Source: Gnomoniopsis sp. IMI 355080 (taxonomy: Eukaryota > Ascomycota > Sordariomycetes > Diaporthales > Gnomoniaceae). Taken from it: a stretch of DNA of 45,623 nucleotides. The notes beneath the pieces were generated by a model that saw only the letters and a list, made by a program, of their open reading frames with translations, ran no database searches and was not told the DNA's origin. The position numbers were made by a program, and so were the translations under genes. The stretch spans positions 1 through 45,623 of the forward strand of contig JAPEVC010000265.1 of NCBI GenBank assembly GCA_027946555.1. Reading direction: 5' to 3'. Position 1 is the first letter of the stretch. Every line of letters starts with the position of its first letter. Shown here piece after piece: positions 1 to 9,826 of this stretch.

Positions 1-75
1 CCTTCTTCTCCTTCTTCTCCTTCTTCTCCTTCTTCTCCTTCTTCTCCTTCTTCTCCTTCTTCTCCTTCTTCTCCT
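1..75. repeat. CCTTCTTCT minisatellite
   Basis: About eight near-perfect copies of a 9-bp unit (CCTTCTTCT) run from the window edge to about position 75. One strand is all pyrimidine and the other all purine. Read on the minus strand the unit is GAGAAGAAG, which in one frame would encode Glu-Lys-Lys repeats, so it could belong to a charged coding sequence continuing outside the window. No start or stop within the window can decide this. Confidence 0.85.
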
Positions 76-376
76 TATCTCTAGGCTCCCCGAGGCATGC
101 CTTCCTCTTAACGCGCCTTCCATTTTCGCAATATCTTTAAATAGTTGGACTTATTTGCCGTATATACCGGCTGAATCTATTATACAACGGATGACGGGCC
201 TGTATAACGGTTATACAGCGATCCTTTTATGTGAACTTTCGGACGGATATATTTTAAATAAAAAAACAGTTGTTGAATCACCCTAATCTCCGCTATGGTA
301 GTCTTGTTGCCTCGCCTTATTGTAACCACAACCTTTAAAGAACCAGCCTCTGACTTCATGACATCAAGACATACCC
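76..376. other. AT-rich spacer, no gene seen
   Basis: This is the downstream flank of the minus-strand gene that ends at 377. It is rich in TA steps (for example around 160-260) and holds no ORF with an ATG and sensible codon use. It may contain the 3' untranslated region of that gene, or decayed repeat sequence. Nothing else is recognisable. Confidence 0.5.
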
Positions 377-2294
377 TCACAGGATGCCCCCCAACAGGCC
401 TCCTCCGCCCTCTTTCCCACCGCCACCACCTAGCCCACCCAATAGACCTCCGCCTCCTTGCTTTCCGTCGCCTTTCTTTCCACCTCCACCACCCAAGCCT
501 CCCAACACACCTCCTAATAGACCTCCTACGCCATCTGTTACACCTCCCACGGTGTCCCCTACACCACCGAGCAGATCCTGATAATACTTGTTAGCAGGTT
601 TTCGAGGACTAATGCACAAGTTCGTGCAGCGCGGGCATGGAAAGCAATACTTACACCTTTGCCGATCTTTCCGACGCCGGAACCCAATCCACCTGTGATG
701 CCTCCTACTGCATCACCTAGGCCACGGCCTGCACCACCTACGATGCCGCCTACGGGGCCTGGAAGCCCGTCTCCAAGGCCACCTACTGTCCCGCCAATAG
801 TGTCACCCTGCCCAAAGTGTTAGCACGCACAGAATGCCTTTGAAGGAGTTTTAAAAAAGACGTACCAATCCTTTGCCTACACCCCCAACTGTGTCGCCAA
901 CACCCTTAGTCGCACCAGAAAGCGTTCCACCAATGTCACCGCGACCGAGCGCCCCTGTAGTATCATCGAGCGTACCACCAAGACCCTTTGTCGCTGCTCC
1001 CAGTGTGTTCCCGACACCACGGGTGGCACCAGACACCGCCTTTGAACCCACAGGAAGATTCTGACCGAGCTGGTCGACTGTCCCCAGCGCGCCTTGCCCC
1101 AGATTCCCGACCTGGTCCATCGCCTGGCCTCCCAAGCCCTGGCGCCGCTTCTGGATTCTTTCGGCGATCTCCTGCTTCTTGCGCTCGTCCTGGATCTCTT
1201 GGGTTGACCTCTGGGCGTCGGGGTGGTAGGTCTTTTCTTTCTTCAGGCTCTTTTCGACCGCCGGTTGCTTCTTGGCGCTGGCCTTTTGTGTCGGCCGCTC
1301 GACCGGGAGGGTTTCGATCTCCTCCGGCTTGGGCATGCTTGTTGCCTTCTCCCCGATCTTGGCCTGGACGGGCCTGGCCGCCGCCGCCGCCTTGGGTTTG
1401 GGCAGGGCCTGCTTGGGCTTGTCTGTCAAGCCCGGAATGTTCTCCCCCTTGGACAGGGCCCCTGCGAGGTTATATGTCGGCTTGGGCTTCTTCTTCTTCT
1501 TCTTCTTCTCGATGCCCGCGGTTGCAGAATCAACCTCCACTGGGACAGCGGCGGCATCTGGCTTGTGGACTGACTTTTTAGTAGGAGCTGCCGCCTTTGC
1601 AGCATAATCTTTGACATCCGTGGTCTTTGCAAGAGCAGGTGGGGCCTTGTTGGCTGCCTTGAGATTCGCCATTCTTTGAGCAGCGGCGTTCGCTGAAGTA
1701 TTCGCTGCAGTCTGCTTCCGGAAGATTTCTTCACTCTGAGTAGTATCGTTCTCGAGTGCTTCGTCAGCAGCCTGTTTGGCTGCTAGGGCCTTCTTTCTCG
1801 CGGCGGCTGGAACAATTCACTGTTAGCCATTTGTCTTTTGGACTTTGGACAGGTGACAGACGTACATTCGAGCTTCCTATTCCTCTCGAGGAGCTTGTTC
1901 TTCTTCTCCAGCTCCTCGAGAGACTCTGTGCCAGCCTTGGATGATTTTCCTGCTGCCTCTGCCTTCTTTCTCGCCGCAGCTGTGAGAGGAACCGGATTAG
2001 CTTGACACCCAAAACTGGACCTTGATGCTTTCACATACATTCTAGTTTGCGGTTTCTTTCCAAAAGGGCGTTCTTTTTCGCGAGGTCACTAAGAGACACT
2101 CCAACCTCTGGAGTCTTCCCAGCAGCTTCCGCTTGCTTTCTCGCCGCAGCTAATAACCGTCCGTATTAGCCTGTGAGTACATCTTCAGAATTATGCACGC
2201 TGGACTTACACTCTAGCTTGCGATTCCGTTCAAGCAGAGCATTTCTCTTCTCCAGAAGCTCCACCTCCCTGGAAAGTGCTGACAAATCAGGCAT
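377..2294 (-). CDS. Coiled-coil exon-repeat / LEA-like glycine-repeat protein
   Basis: Six-exon model: 2294-2210, 2149-2039, 1979-1866, 1806-866, 807-655 and 577-377, giving 534 aa. The first three exons each end in a coiled-coil block with the shared core LLERNRKLE. The joins to exons 2, 3 and 4 recreate the same SAARK sequence at residues 29, 66 and 104, with phase-1 introns each time, so exons 2 and 3 look like duplicated units. Exon 4 adds an Ala/Lys/Pro-rich linker with seven lysines (204-210), a charged helix around 295-325, then G-x-G-[DN]-T-[VL]-G-G type repeats (about 327-468) resembling LEA-like fungal proteins. The last exon is a Gly/Leu tail of GGGG and LLGG blocks. No enzyme motif, signal peptide or membrane segment is visible. 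The ATG at 2294 has A at -3, but its frame is open upstream to about 2430, so a further 5' exon is possible. Function unknown; a structural or stress-protective role is inferred from composition only. Confidence 0.72.
1487..1507 (-). repeat. (CTT)7 microsatellite encoding poly-Lys
   Basis: Seven CTT triplets on the plus strand read AAG on the coding minus strand and encode lysines 204-210 of the glycine-repeat protein. As a pure triplet run inside an exon it may vary in length between strains. Confidence 0.85.
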
Positions 2295-4239
2295 TGTGGG
2301 CAGTTCAGGAGGTCTGTTAGAATAAGGTGAGAATTGAGACTGTTTTGCAACTTCAGATTTCCTCAAGATATCAAAAGCTTGCTGGTTTCCGGTCGGGAAA
2401 CTGGATGTGTGGCTGAACAGCTCTCAATGTTATATTTGCACTAATGGCAGCCGCAAGCTGTGACGTAGGTCGCCATATTCCCCGTCAGCGAAGGGGGGAT
2501 GAGAAGCGAGACAGCTGATATGCGACCCGGTCGGTGACGTCGAATCCATGGCCTCAGTCAGCGTTCATTGGCCAAGGCCAAACCTTTCATGCACGATACA
2601 ACTCCATCGCGGCTTCCCACGCCACACCTGACGATCATCCTGCAGGTTGCTCAGCCACTCACATCGTCCAGAGGAGCATTTCCGGGGGTTTGTGCGGTGT
2701 CACCGCCTACGAAATGTCCTCTATCACGTCGCGATCGAAGGGACTGTGGCGGGGAAGATGCAATCAGACGGCTTCAGGATTTGTGGTCCTTGATACCACG
2801 GACTCTGTGCTCTATGCGGTCTAGCGCTGATGATGTTGAACATGGGTAATTTTCTGGTAGCTTTGGCGTACAAGTATTACGAATGCTGTCAATGTTCTTG
2901 ACAATGACAGCTCTCACCGTGAAACATTGTTCGACCTTTCGGACAAAGCTGTATCAGGGAACAGGGAATGTGGCTGGTTGAGCTCTGGAGGCTGGTGACG
3001 ATGAAAATTCCATTGTTTAATTTAAAGTGACATCCTTCTCCGCACTCTTCTTTTCATAGGTCATTTGTAAAAAGAAGAAATCTGTGCTGTTGGGAGCTGG
3101 GGTTAGGACCGATTCCGAGCAGGAGCGTCGGCCCCGATGCTGATATCGTCCCTACCATTGTCGACCACTCGGAGAATTTCCTGAAGACGAGGGCTTACGC
3201 ACATATGATGGCGCGGTCTCCACTTGACGAGGTCTCGCCATCAAGTCTTTTGTGGGACCTGGGGAAACATCAAAACCTCCTGACTGACTGACTGCCTGTA
3301 GAGACATTAGTGCTTCAATATCTATTTGAGGTCGCAGACATTCTATGGTTTTATCTAGCCAAATCTTTCAAGCAGCGCATTCGTCCTCTGTATTATCCAT
3401 GGATAATAGCGCTGAAGACTAGAGAACATCCTACTGTCCTACAATCAGACACCAGACCAGTCCCTCCAAGGGAAGTCTCTTGAGGGAATGTCCTAGAGGA
3501 ATGCAAACTCTAGGATCAGCCCTGACTAGGTTGACAACGACGCGAGGCCCTGTGGCTTTCTGTGGTCTCGAAATGACTTTATATTTTTCTAACTAGCTGC
3601 GTGCACGGTCATTGAAAGAAAAACAGCGAGTGAGGGGGTGGCGAGTTTTAATCAATAGCCCAGCCCCCCAAGGTCTTGGTATAGCAAATTTGCCTTTCTG
3701 TAGGTGGACTTCGCTGATTCGTGAATGCATGTCCAAGAGCAGGCACTGGACCTTGGGATGGAAACTAAGGCTAGGCTGACATTATCAAAATGTTTTACTC
3801 GTTACCATAGTAGGATGGCGGTGGCTCAGAACCGATGTAATGCTTGAACATCCGGCCGAAATTTGATCTGTGTAGATAGTAATTTAAGAATATTCTTTAC
3901 TCAGACCAGATATCCGGTCGTGCATCCTAATCGGGGCAGCGACTAGTAATATGTTTTCCGGACCCGTTTGAGTTGACATGACGAAAATGAAGGCATACCG
4001 AAGCGGAAGGCACGCTGCGGGAAGCAACTCAGTCACCTGCCCCTCAGATACAAGAAAATTTATAAATTTGAGGCGAAGACGAAAATGAATACGGAAACGA
4101 AAGCAAAGAAGCACGGCATTATGTCTATTACGGATTTTCTAGGCACTCATCACCGTTCAACAATTGCATTCGTGGTTCTGGTCAAATTCCTGGAAGACTA
4201 GCGCTTCGAGGCTCAGACGCAGAGTAGCCAATCTCTTCC
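2295..4239. other. Long intergenic region, no supported gene
   Basis: Possible promoter or upstream exon of the gene ending at 377 lies at 2295-2600. One ATG at about 2559 on the minus strand (MDSTSPTG frame) sits in a good context and could start a first exon, but no clean donor links it to 2430. The longest ORFs beyond this start at GTG or TTG, lack a recognisable product and are not supported. Base composition is mixed, and no tRNA or repeat was recognised. Confidence 0.5.
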
Positions 4240-4720
4240 TTCATTACTCAGGCATCTATCAATCAATACAATCAATTTTTAGCCCCTCTAATAGCCTTTA
4301 ACCGTACGATTAACGTTAGTCGATAATTAAAGAAATTGAGGTAGACAATTGATTAACAAGGGGTGTCGTTGGGAACTGGGTCGAAAGCAATAAATTCAAC
4401 GCTAAGGTTTTATCGTCTCTTACACGCAAGTCTTAGTATCCTCCGGGGCGCTCCTTAAAAATTTTGGTAAATCGCCGGGAAATTTATACAAAGGTACTCT
4501 TTATTTCGCGTTCTTTTTAGATCCTTCAGTATTATTTTGTAGGAGAGGAAAGAGCTATTGGGCGGCCGACCGTCGTTTGTCCTACCGCCTGCGAAACGAA
4601 GTTGCCCTTATAATACTTGAAGAGCTAGCTAATTCGCGCAGCGCTTAGCGGCCTCCGAAGAGGACCGTCGGACGGCCTATTGCAATTTGCTCCTGCCCAC
4701 ACTAACTCCTTTATTCGGGG
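4240..4720. repeat. AT-rich RIP-like patch (decayed repeat?)
   Basis: This stretch is full of TA steps and stop codons in all frames. A hand count over 4261-4380 gives TpA 12 against ApT 11 (about 1.1), and CpA+TpG 10 against ApC+GpT 14 (about 0.7). Both fall on the side expected for repeat-induced point mutation. No terminal repeats or transposase motifs are visible, so the element type is unknown. The count covers only 120 nt, and the outer limits are a guess. Confidence 0.4.
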
Positions 4721-5000
4721 ACGAGACCCGGAGAGTCCCCCCCCCCCCGAGAAAAGAAAGAAAGGTTGAAATCCAGGCAGAATCAATGATAATGATGTAA
4801 ATAGGGTGGAATTATTATATGCCGAGAAAGAAAAGAAATCAATATACCCATGCCACCTAGCGATACGGCGCGAGACACCCCGACCCTTAGTGGAAAACCC
4901 CGGAAGAACGAAACCAATATAAATTCCAGCAGAAGACCTTTTGTTTCGCGTAAAGGGAACTTGACGGGAAATCTTAAGGACGAGGCCTGATAGTGGATGG
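4721..5000. other. Spacer with C12 tract and purine run
   Basis: Contains a run of twelve C at 4737-4748, followed by GAGAAAAGAAAGAAAGG. No ORF or RNA gene is visible. Confidence 0.5.
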
Positions 5001-5711
5001 ATGATGGAAATTACGTATCCGCGAGATCTGGCCTATTGCTCGTCCACACACCACTCAAACTGTCTTACCCTTTCTGAGAACGGCGACCTGGCAATCCAGT
5101 TTGCAACTCGAGACACAGTCTTCGAGATCCCAAAGCTTCACCGGCTCATGGTCCCCTTTGTGGTCACACTTGATACCTTGACCCGCCAGATGAATGCGAT
5201 CACCAACGTACAACTTGCAGTGACGGAAATCCTTATCAATATCCCAGTTGCGTCTCTGGGGCCCTAGAGACAGCCGCAGACCGTTTCTTTTATCCGCTAT
5301 AGGAGGGGTTTCGGTGGTCAGGATGCCCTTCTTTTGGTGCAAGTATGTTATCTGCAGCTGGAGCTTCAGTCCTGGACCCAATCCCTGGCGAGTCACCCCT
5401 GCCACTTTCGGATATAGTTCCTCTTGGTACCTAGTTTTAGGAACCGCAACCACAAAACTTGGTGCACTGACAGGCTTACGTGCTCGCCAGCGGGGACTCT
5501 TGTTGAGTTTTGTGCTCAGATCCCGGTGACCATAGTGCAGGTGTCTCGGAAGAAGACAATTACACGCAAGGTCGAGATCTCCCAAAAACGACTGAGTAGC
5601 TTGATGAGTGTTGCATACTCTGTGAGAGAGTGGGTTTCCAATCCATGCATAACGGCTCTTTCGCTGCTGTTCACATGCTACGGATGTTCCAGTGAGTAGA
5701 TATATGTACAC
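5001..5711. other. Unresolved region open on both strands
   Basis: The minus strand is open from 5711 to a stop at 5055 (218 codons) but has no ATG; its first usable start would be GTG. Its last ~90 codons show C- and G-ending codon choice and several Cys, suggesting a terminal exon of an unrecognised gene. The plus strand has an ATG ORF at 5001-5267 (88 aa) across the same bases. I recognise neither product. Either could be chance, an exon of a spliced gene, or a decayed gene next to the RIP-like patch. Confidence 0.25.
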
Positions 5712-6318
5712 CTACTGCTGTATTGGGGCCCTAGTTGGGGGTCCCCAACTCCCAACGCACAAGTTTGGCCGAAGAAGTTGTCAGACCCGGCCCTATTATT
5801 CTTGCCCACTCCCTAAAATGTCCACCGTCCCTAGATTTCCATAACGTTTACTCTTCCTAAGCGACTTGCACTTTGTGGGCAGGTACGACGCAGCGGAACG
5901 CTGCGGTTGTTTATTTCTTTGCTCTCTCGTTTGCTTAGCTTCGTGTCCTTCTATTCACCAAGCTGGAATCCTGCATTGTTTGTTGGCATCCTTGACAGAC
6001 TTTGATTGTCGTGACCACGACGTCTTTTTGATAACCTAGGGTTTCGTGCTAGGTCATCGTATCAAAGACCGTCCAAATTACACAACTTGTTGATCCACAT
6101 GAAAGACCCCTGGGACATCCTGCCCAAGAAACATTGGCCCACAAATGATTGTCTCATAACCCATGATGATCACCCGCATGGAGTTCTGAGATGGTATCCG
6201 CCCTCAGATGCTTCGTCTACACTGTAATATACTAAGTATAGTAAGGCACGGATCGTCTTGTGGGCTCAAATGGCTAGTTCTTTACAACCTCCGGTCCCGT
6301 AGGCAGCCAGAACGTGGT
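5712..6318. other. Intergenic, nothing recognised
   Basis: Probably includes the 3' flank of the GH128 gene that ends at 6319. No ORF of note, tRNA or strong repeat was seen. Confidence 0.5.
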
Positions 6319-7068
6319 TCACTCATACGTGTAGGCTCTGCCCAGGGGCGTAATTTTGCCATCTCCATCCAGCATCGCAGCCCAACGACCAACGGTGCCC
6401 GTATCTCTCATTGGGCCGAACCAGGCGTATCTCTCGACCCAATCCAATGTATCCAAATACTTGACACTTTCACGCGCAAAATTTTCAACGTGCTCCCTTG
6501 GCAGCGGGTTCTCCTTGCTCCAATTCGTGCACGCAAACTCAGTGATCCATGCAGGCTTATTAGGGCCAAGCTGGTGGTAAGTTGACCAGATATAGTCATA
6601 GAACTGGCCCAACTCAGCTCCATACCAGTGGAAACAATAAAAATCGATGTCCGAGCCCCCAGCACGGATCTTGGATAAGAACTCAGCGAGCCAGGCCACG
6701 GCATGAGGTGCAGACGATATGCCCGGGCTTCCACACCTTATGCCAGCTTTTCGAAGTGGCTCGATGTGTTGTAACCACTCATTTGCTGCGAGCTCCACGG
6801 GCATGTTGGATTGGTCTGGCAGTTCAGGCTCGTTGAAACCTAGGACTGCCCCGGCGCCGGCGTTGCGGACGTGCTCGTGCAGAGATGCGGCGTTGACATG
6901 GTTCCACTGCATCGGAATCCACTCTACGCCTTTCGCGTTTGGAGTAGGGTTGGGGGACCAGTTGTAGAGCCATGATACCTTCGAGCCGGGTTTTGTGAAG
7001 GCGAATGCTTCATCTTTGCCATGGTTGTCGGTGGGCCAGCAAAGGCCGCGCTTCGTTGCTGGAGGCAT
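6319..7068 (-). CDS. GH128 (Asl1-like) glycoside hydrolase
   Basis: A single-exon gene of 249 aa. The sequence matches the Asl1-like glycosyl hydrolase catalytic domain (GH128), a TIM-barrel family including beta-1,3-glucanases. Landmarks are KRGLCWP at the N-terminus, the strand ending GFNEPE with E80 as likely acid/base, FYCFHWYG at about 143-150, WITEFAC with E177 as likely nucleophile, and RYAWFG at 213-218. I chose the ATG at 7068 (MPPATKRG); ten codons upstream only TTG keeps the frame. The domain fills the whole protein and no signal peptide is present, so this copy is predicted intracellular unless an upstream exon was missed. Known members act on beta-1,3-glucan of the fungal wall. 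It is followed on the same strand by a dioxygenase gene upstream at 7744, with no obvious functional link. Confidence 0.9.
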   Translation of the reverse strand: MPPATKRGLCWPTDNHGKDEAFAFTKPGSKVSWLYNWSPNPTPNAKGVEWIPMQWNHVNAASLHEHVRNAGAGAVLGFNEPELPDQSNMPVELAANEWLQHIEPLRKAGIRCGSPGISSAPHAVAWLAEFLSKIRAGGSDIDFYCFHWYGAELGQFYDYIWSTYHQLGPNKPAWITEFACTNWSKENPLPREHVENFARESVKYLDTLDWVERYAWFGPMRDTGTVGRWAAMLDGDGKITPLGRAYTYE

Positions 7069-7743
7069 GACGTTTCTGTTATAAGGCGGAATTTGCAAGA
7101 AAATTCACGGTGTCTAGTGTAACCTCGAAGAATTTTTAACTCTTTTACTGGCGTGCTAGAAAAAAAATCAATTGAGTAAAGCACAACCCAGCCTCCTATG
7201 TTACATGTATGCTGAGGCGAAGGCTGCGTGACGTCAATTCGCGAGCCTTGGAAGTAGACGTCGTCGCAAAGGGTTAGGGCAAACAGTAATCTATCCGTCG
7301 CCCCCCCCCCCAAAAAAAAGAAAATATGAAGAAAGAGGACAAGAGACAAGAGACTTACCTAGGTAAGGAAAATTTAGAACAACGTATGAAATAATCGTAA
7401 AATATTTTAGACAAATATTGGAACCAGGTATGTCCTATATTCCTCAAACATAGACCACCCGCCTTCATTCACATACCTAAGTACCGAGGACATCAAATCT
7501 ACAGTTGAATTCGAGATTGTCGCCGTGGGATAATTTCGATATGTGCCCATATAGGACATCTTGGCACACATAATTTCCATATGAATTATCGTGATAAATG
7601 ACTGCAATAATTCAGCAAACAGCTGCGGGGCCCCTACCTAGGGTTCTATTTCACTCGGCTTGCCGCTTGCGTCTTCCCTCAGTCGAATCATGTATATACG
7701 ACTATTTGCCCTTATTTCCTGCGTCTCGTTGTGCTTCAGATCT
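7069..7743. other. Promoter region with C11A8 tract and 14-bp palindrome
   Basis: Upstream region of the GH128 gene and 3' flank of the dioxygenase gene. It holds eleven C followed by eight A at 7301-7319 and the perfect 14-bp palindrome CTTACCTAGGTAAG at 7354-7367. No supported ORF. Confidence 0.55.
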
Positions 7744-9054
7744 TCAATCGAAGTATTTCACCTTTACTCCTTTGATTATCTCGACCTCTTTGTCTGCATT
7801 ATCCCCTTCCGCTGTGCTTGTTCCCGGGCCGATGTTCTTGATCACTCGCTGCTTGACCCATTCGCCGGCCTTTATAGGCTTGCCATCGTTTCCAAGGATC
7901 CTCTCAGTAAGCAGACCTCGATCGCGCAGTACGGGTGACTCGTCTATCGGCAACATCTCGGTGTCGTCTTCTATGCGGACAACATATATTACACGCAGAC
8001 GATCCACATGCTGCTGGTCTTTCGGAGGAGCAATCACCCTGTGGATGCTGGACTTTAGGTATCCATCTGCGTGGATGTTAGCGATTACTTATTCTTTTCT
8101 TATCGTCCAAGTTGGAGGGCTGGGTGATAGTCACTAGGTACTCACTCGTGATGAAATGAAGGGCGTCAGCAAGGTTTACGGTGAGAGTGCCCGGGACCAT
8201 GCGCACGTCCTTCCATGATCCGTCTTTCCCGAGGACCTGCAGACCACCGATGGGTTGATAGAATAGCAGAGTGAGGCTGCCTAGATCTGAGTGTCTGTGC
8301 ATTGTCAGCAAAAGGGCTACCGGTCACATTTCGCATCCCAAACTCACCCCTTGAGCCAGACCCCGCCACATTTGGCATTCTCTTCTTCACTCCTCACCAA
8401 ATACTTCATATATCTGAGATGGCAAGCGCTGTTCTCATCATAACGATGCCTTTTCACAAGCCATTCCTCATCATCAAGCCCAAGCGCCAGTGCGAAGACA
8501 ACCAGCAGTCTGTGGACAATGTGGTTATGCACATGTCTCGAGAAACGCTCAACCTCGCTCCAATGCCGTTTAATAATATCAGGGTGCGCCATATTTGCAT
8601 GCTGCGCGGTGAACTTTGGGACATTATAAAGCTCATAATTATCCCTCACTCCAGGGACCAGCTCGCGCGTTCCGGCGGGCTTGTAGCCATTGTACTCACC
8701 CGCCTCCATGTTGGCGAGATACCGCATCTTCTCATCCTCCGGGAGTGCGAGTAGGGCTTGGCCTATGGCGAATTGCCTTTCGACCTCCTCCTCAGTCAGG
8801 CCAAAATTCTTGACGTAAAAGAATCCTTGATACCGAGAATAAGAAAGTTAGAAACATGGGGAATCAAACAACATGATCAATTTGCGACTAGACTTACCCA
8901 CTTCTTCGATGGCTCTCGTGAATTCAGCGGCAAGCTCTTGCTTACCACCGGGCTGGTCGAACTTGGCAAGATCTAGAGTGACCAGATCGGCCCAGTTACC
9001 TTTCTCTGCCGAAATTGACGGCTTCGCCCATGTCAACGTCTCTGTAGCAGACAT
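7744..9054 (-). CDS. 2-oxoglutarate/Fe(II)-dependent dioxygenase
   Basis: Four exons (9054-8898, 8825-8348, 8294-8146, 8066-7744) encode 368 aa of the isopenicillin-N-synthase-like family. The N-terminal DIOX_N region includes GFFYVKNFG at about 53-61. The double-stranded beta-helix core carries the iron ligands H213 and D215 in HSDLGSLTLLF and H270 in SSIHRV. The usual 2-oxoglutarate-binding Arg-x-Ser appears as R284-L-R286, so Ser is replaced by Arg. The histidine following D215 and the TLTVNLADALHFIT segment are typical of the family. All introns have consensus ends, and the phases join exactly; for example H213 sits directly after an intron. Substrate cannot be deduced. Such enzymes hydroxylate or desaturate small molecules or hormones in fungi. 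Its neighbour at 9827 encodes a secreted cysteine-rich peptide on the same strand. No other biosynthetic genes are nearby. Confidence 0.92.
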
Positions 9055-9826
9055 GGTCACTCAATGAGTTTGGATTATTGTCGAGGCAGACAGCGTGGAC
9101 CGTGTAATTGCAATATACTTAGGTTCTTGACGGCTTCAATAACGTAGTAGGATGTGGTTGTGGTAGTGAAGTTGGGCTGGCTCTTTTCTTATTCTGTAAT
9201 CTGAGCTCTTGAGCATATTATTCAACAGGTTGAGCATGTTGTTGAAGCGGTGGGGAAAACTTGCTCAAGCTGCAGGGTTGCTGTTGAACTTTGCTGCATG
9301 TCTTGTCTTGCTCATAATCTAGTGGAGTAACCTTGAACTCGGCTCAAGATGTCTAATATTGGGCGGAAATTCGAGTGACAAATTTGAACAACTGCTTGTT
9401 TGTCAAACGATGAGTTGGACCGTACGTGAACGGCAGCAATTACAAAGCGATAAGGACGTCGTACGCATACATCTTCTACTAGCCTGTCCTGTCTGATGCC
9501 TCTCCGCAGCGTCAAAGGGCGTTTGTGCGCACGTCCATTGCAGATCTTCTGCAAATACGGCGTTTACCGCAGACATGAACAGTCTCGGTCATTGTGACCC
9601 CTGTCGCAGACGACAGCATTAAGCGTACTTAGGACGGGGAGCTTAGGTAGTAGCACTGTGATTGTTTTGGCCTTTGTTCGAACTTGAAGTAGGACATCAC
9701 GAGTTGTTTCAAATTTGTGTTGTGTGCGATCGAAATCAACAGAAAATCTCATTGCAGATTTGCAGATATGGCTGGCCAAGGCCAATTGCACCTCTATCTA
9801 GGTTGATACCCCATCCTCACTTCTCA
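9055..9826. other. Intergenic, no supported gene
   Basis: Upstream region of the dioxygenase gene and 3' flank of the secreted peptide gene. Repeated TTGTTGAA/CTCAAG-like words occur at 9220-9300. No convincing ORF or RNA gene was found. Confidence 0.5.

Noticed and set aside
384..581. Proline-rich plus-strand ORF
   Set aside because: Antisense of the glycine-rich last exon (GGN codons give CCN); splicing and frame support only the minus strand.
1223..1607. Several plus-strand ORFs opposite the glycine-repeat gene
   Set aside because: They are shadows of the minus-strand exon 4, caused by its biased Ala/Lys/Gly codons.
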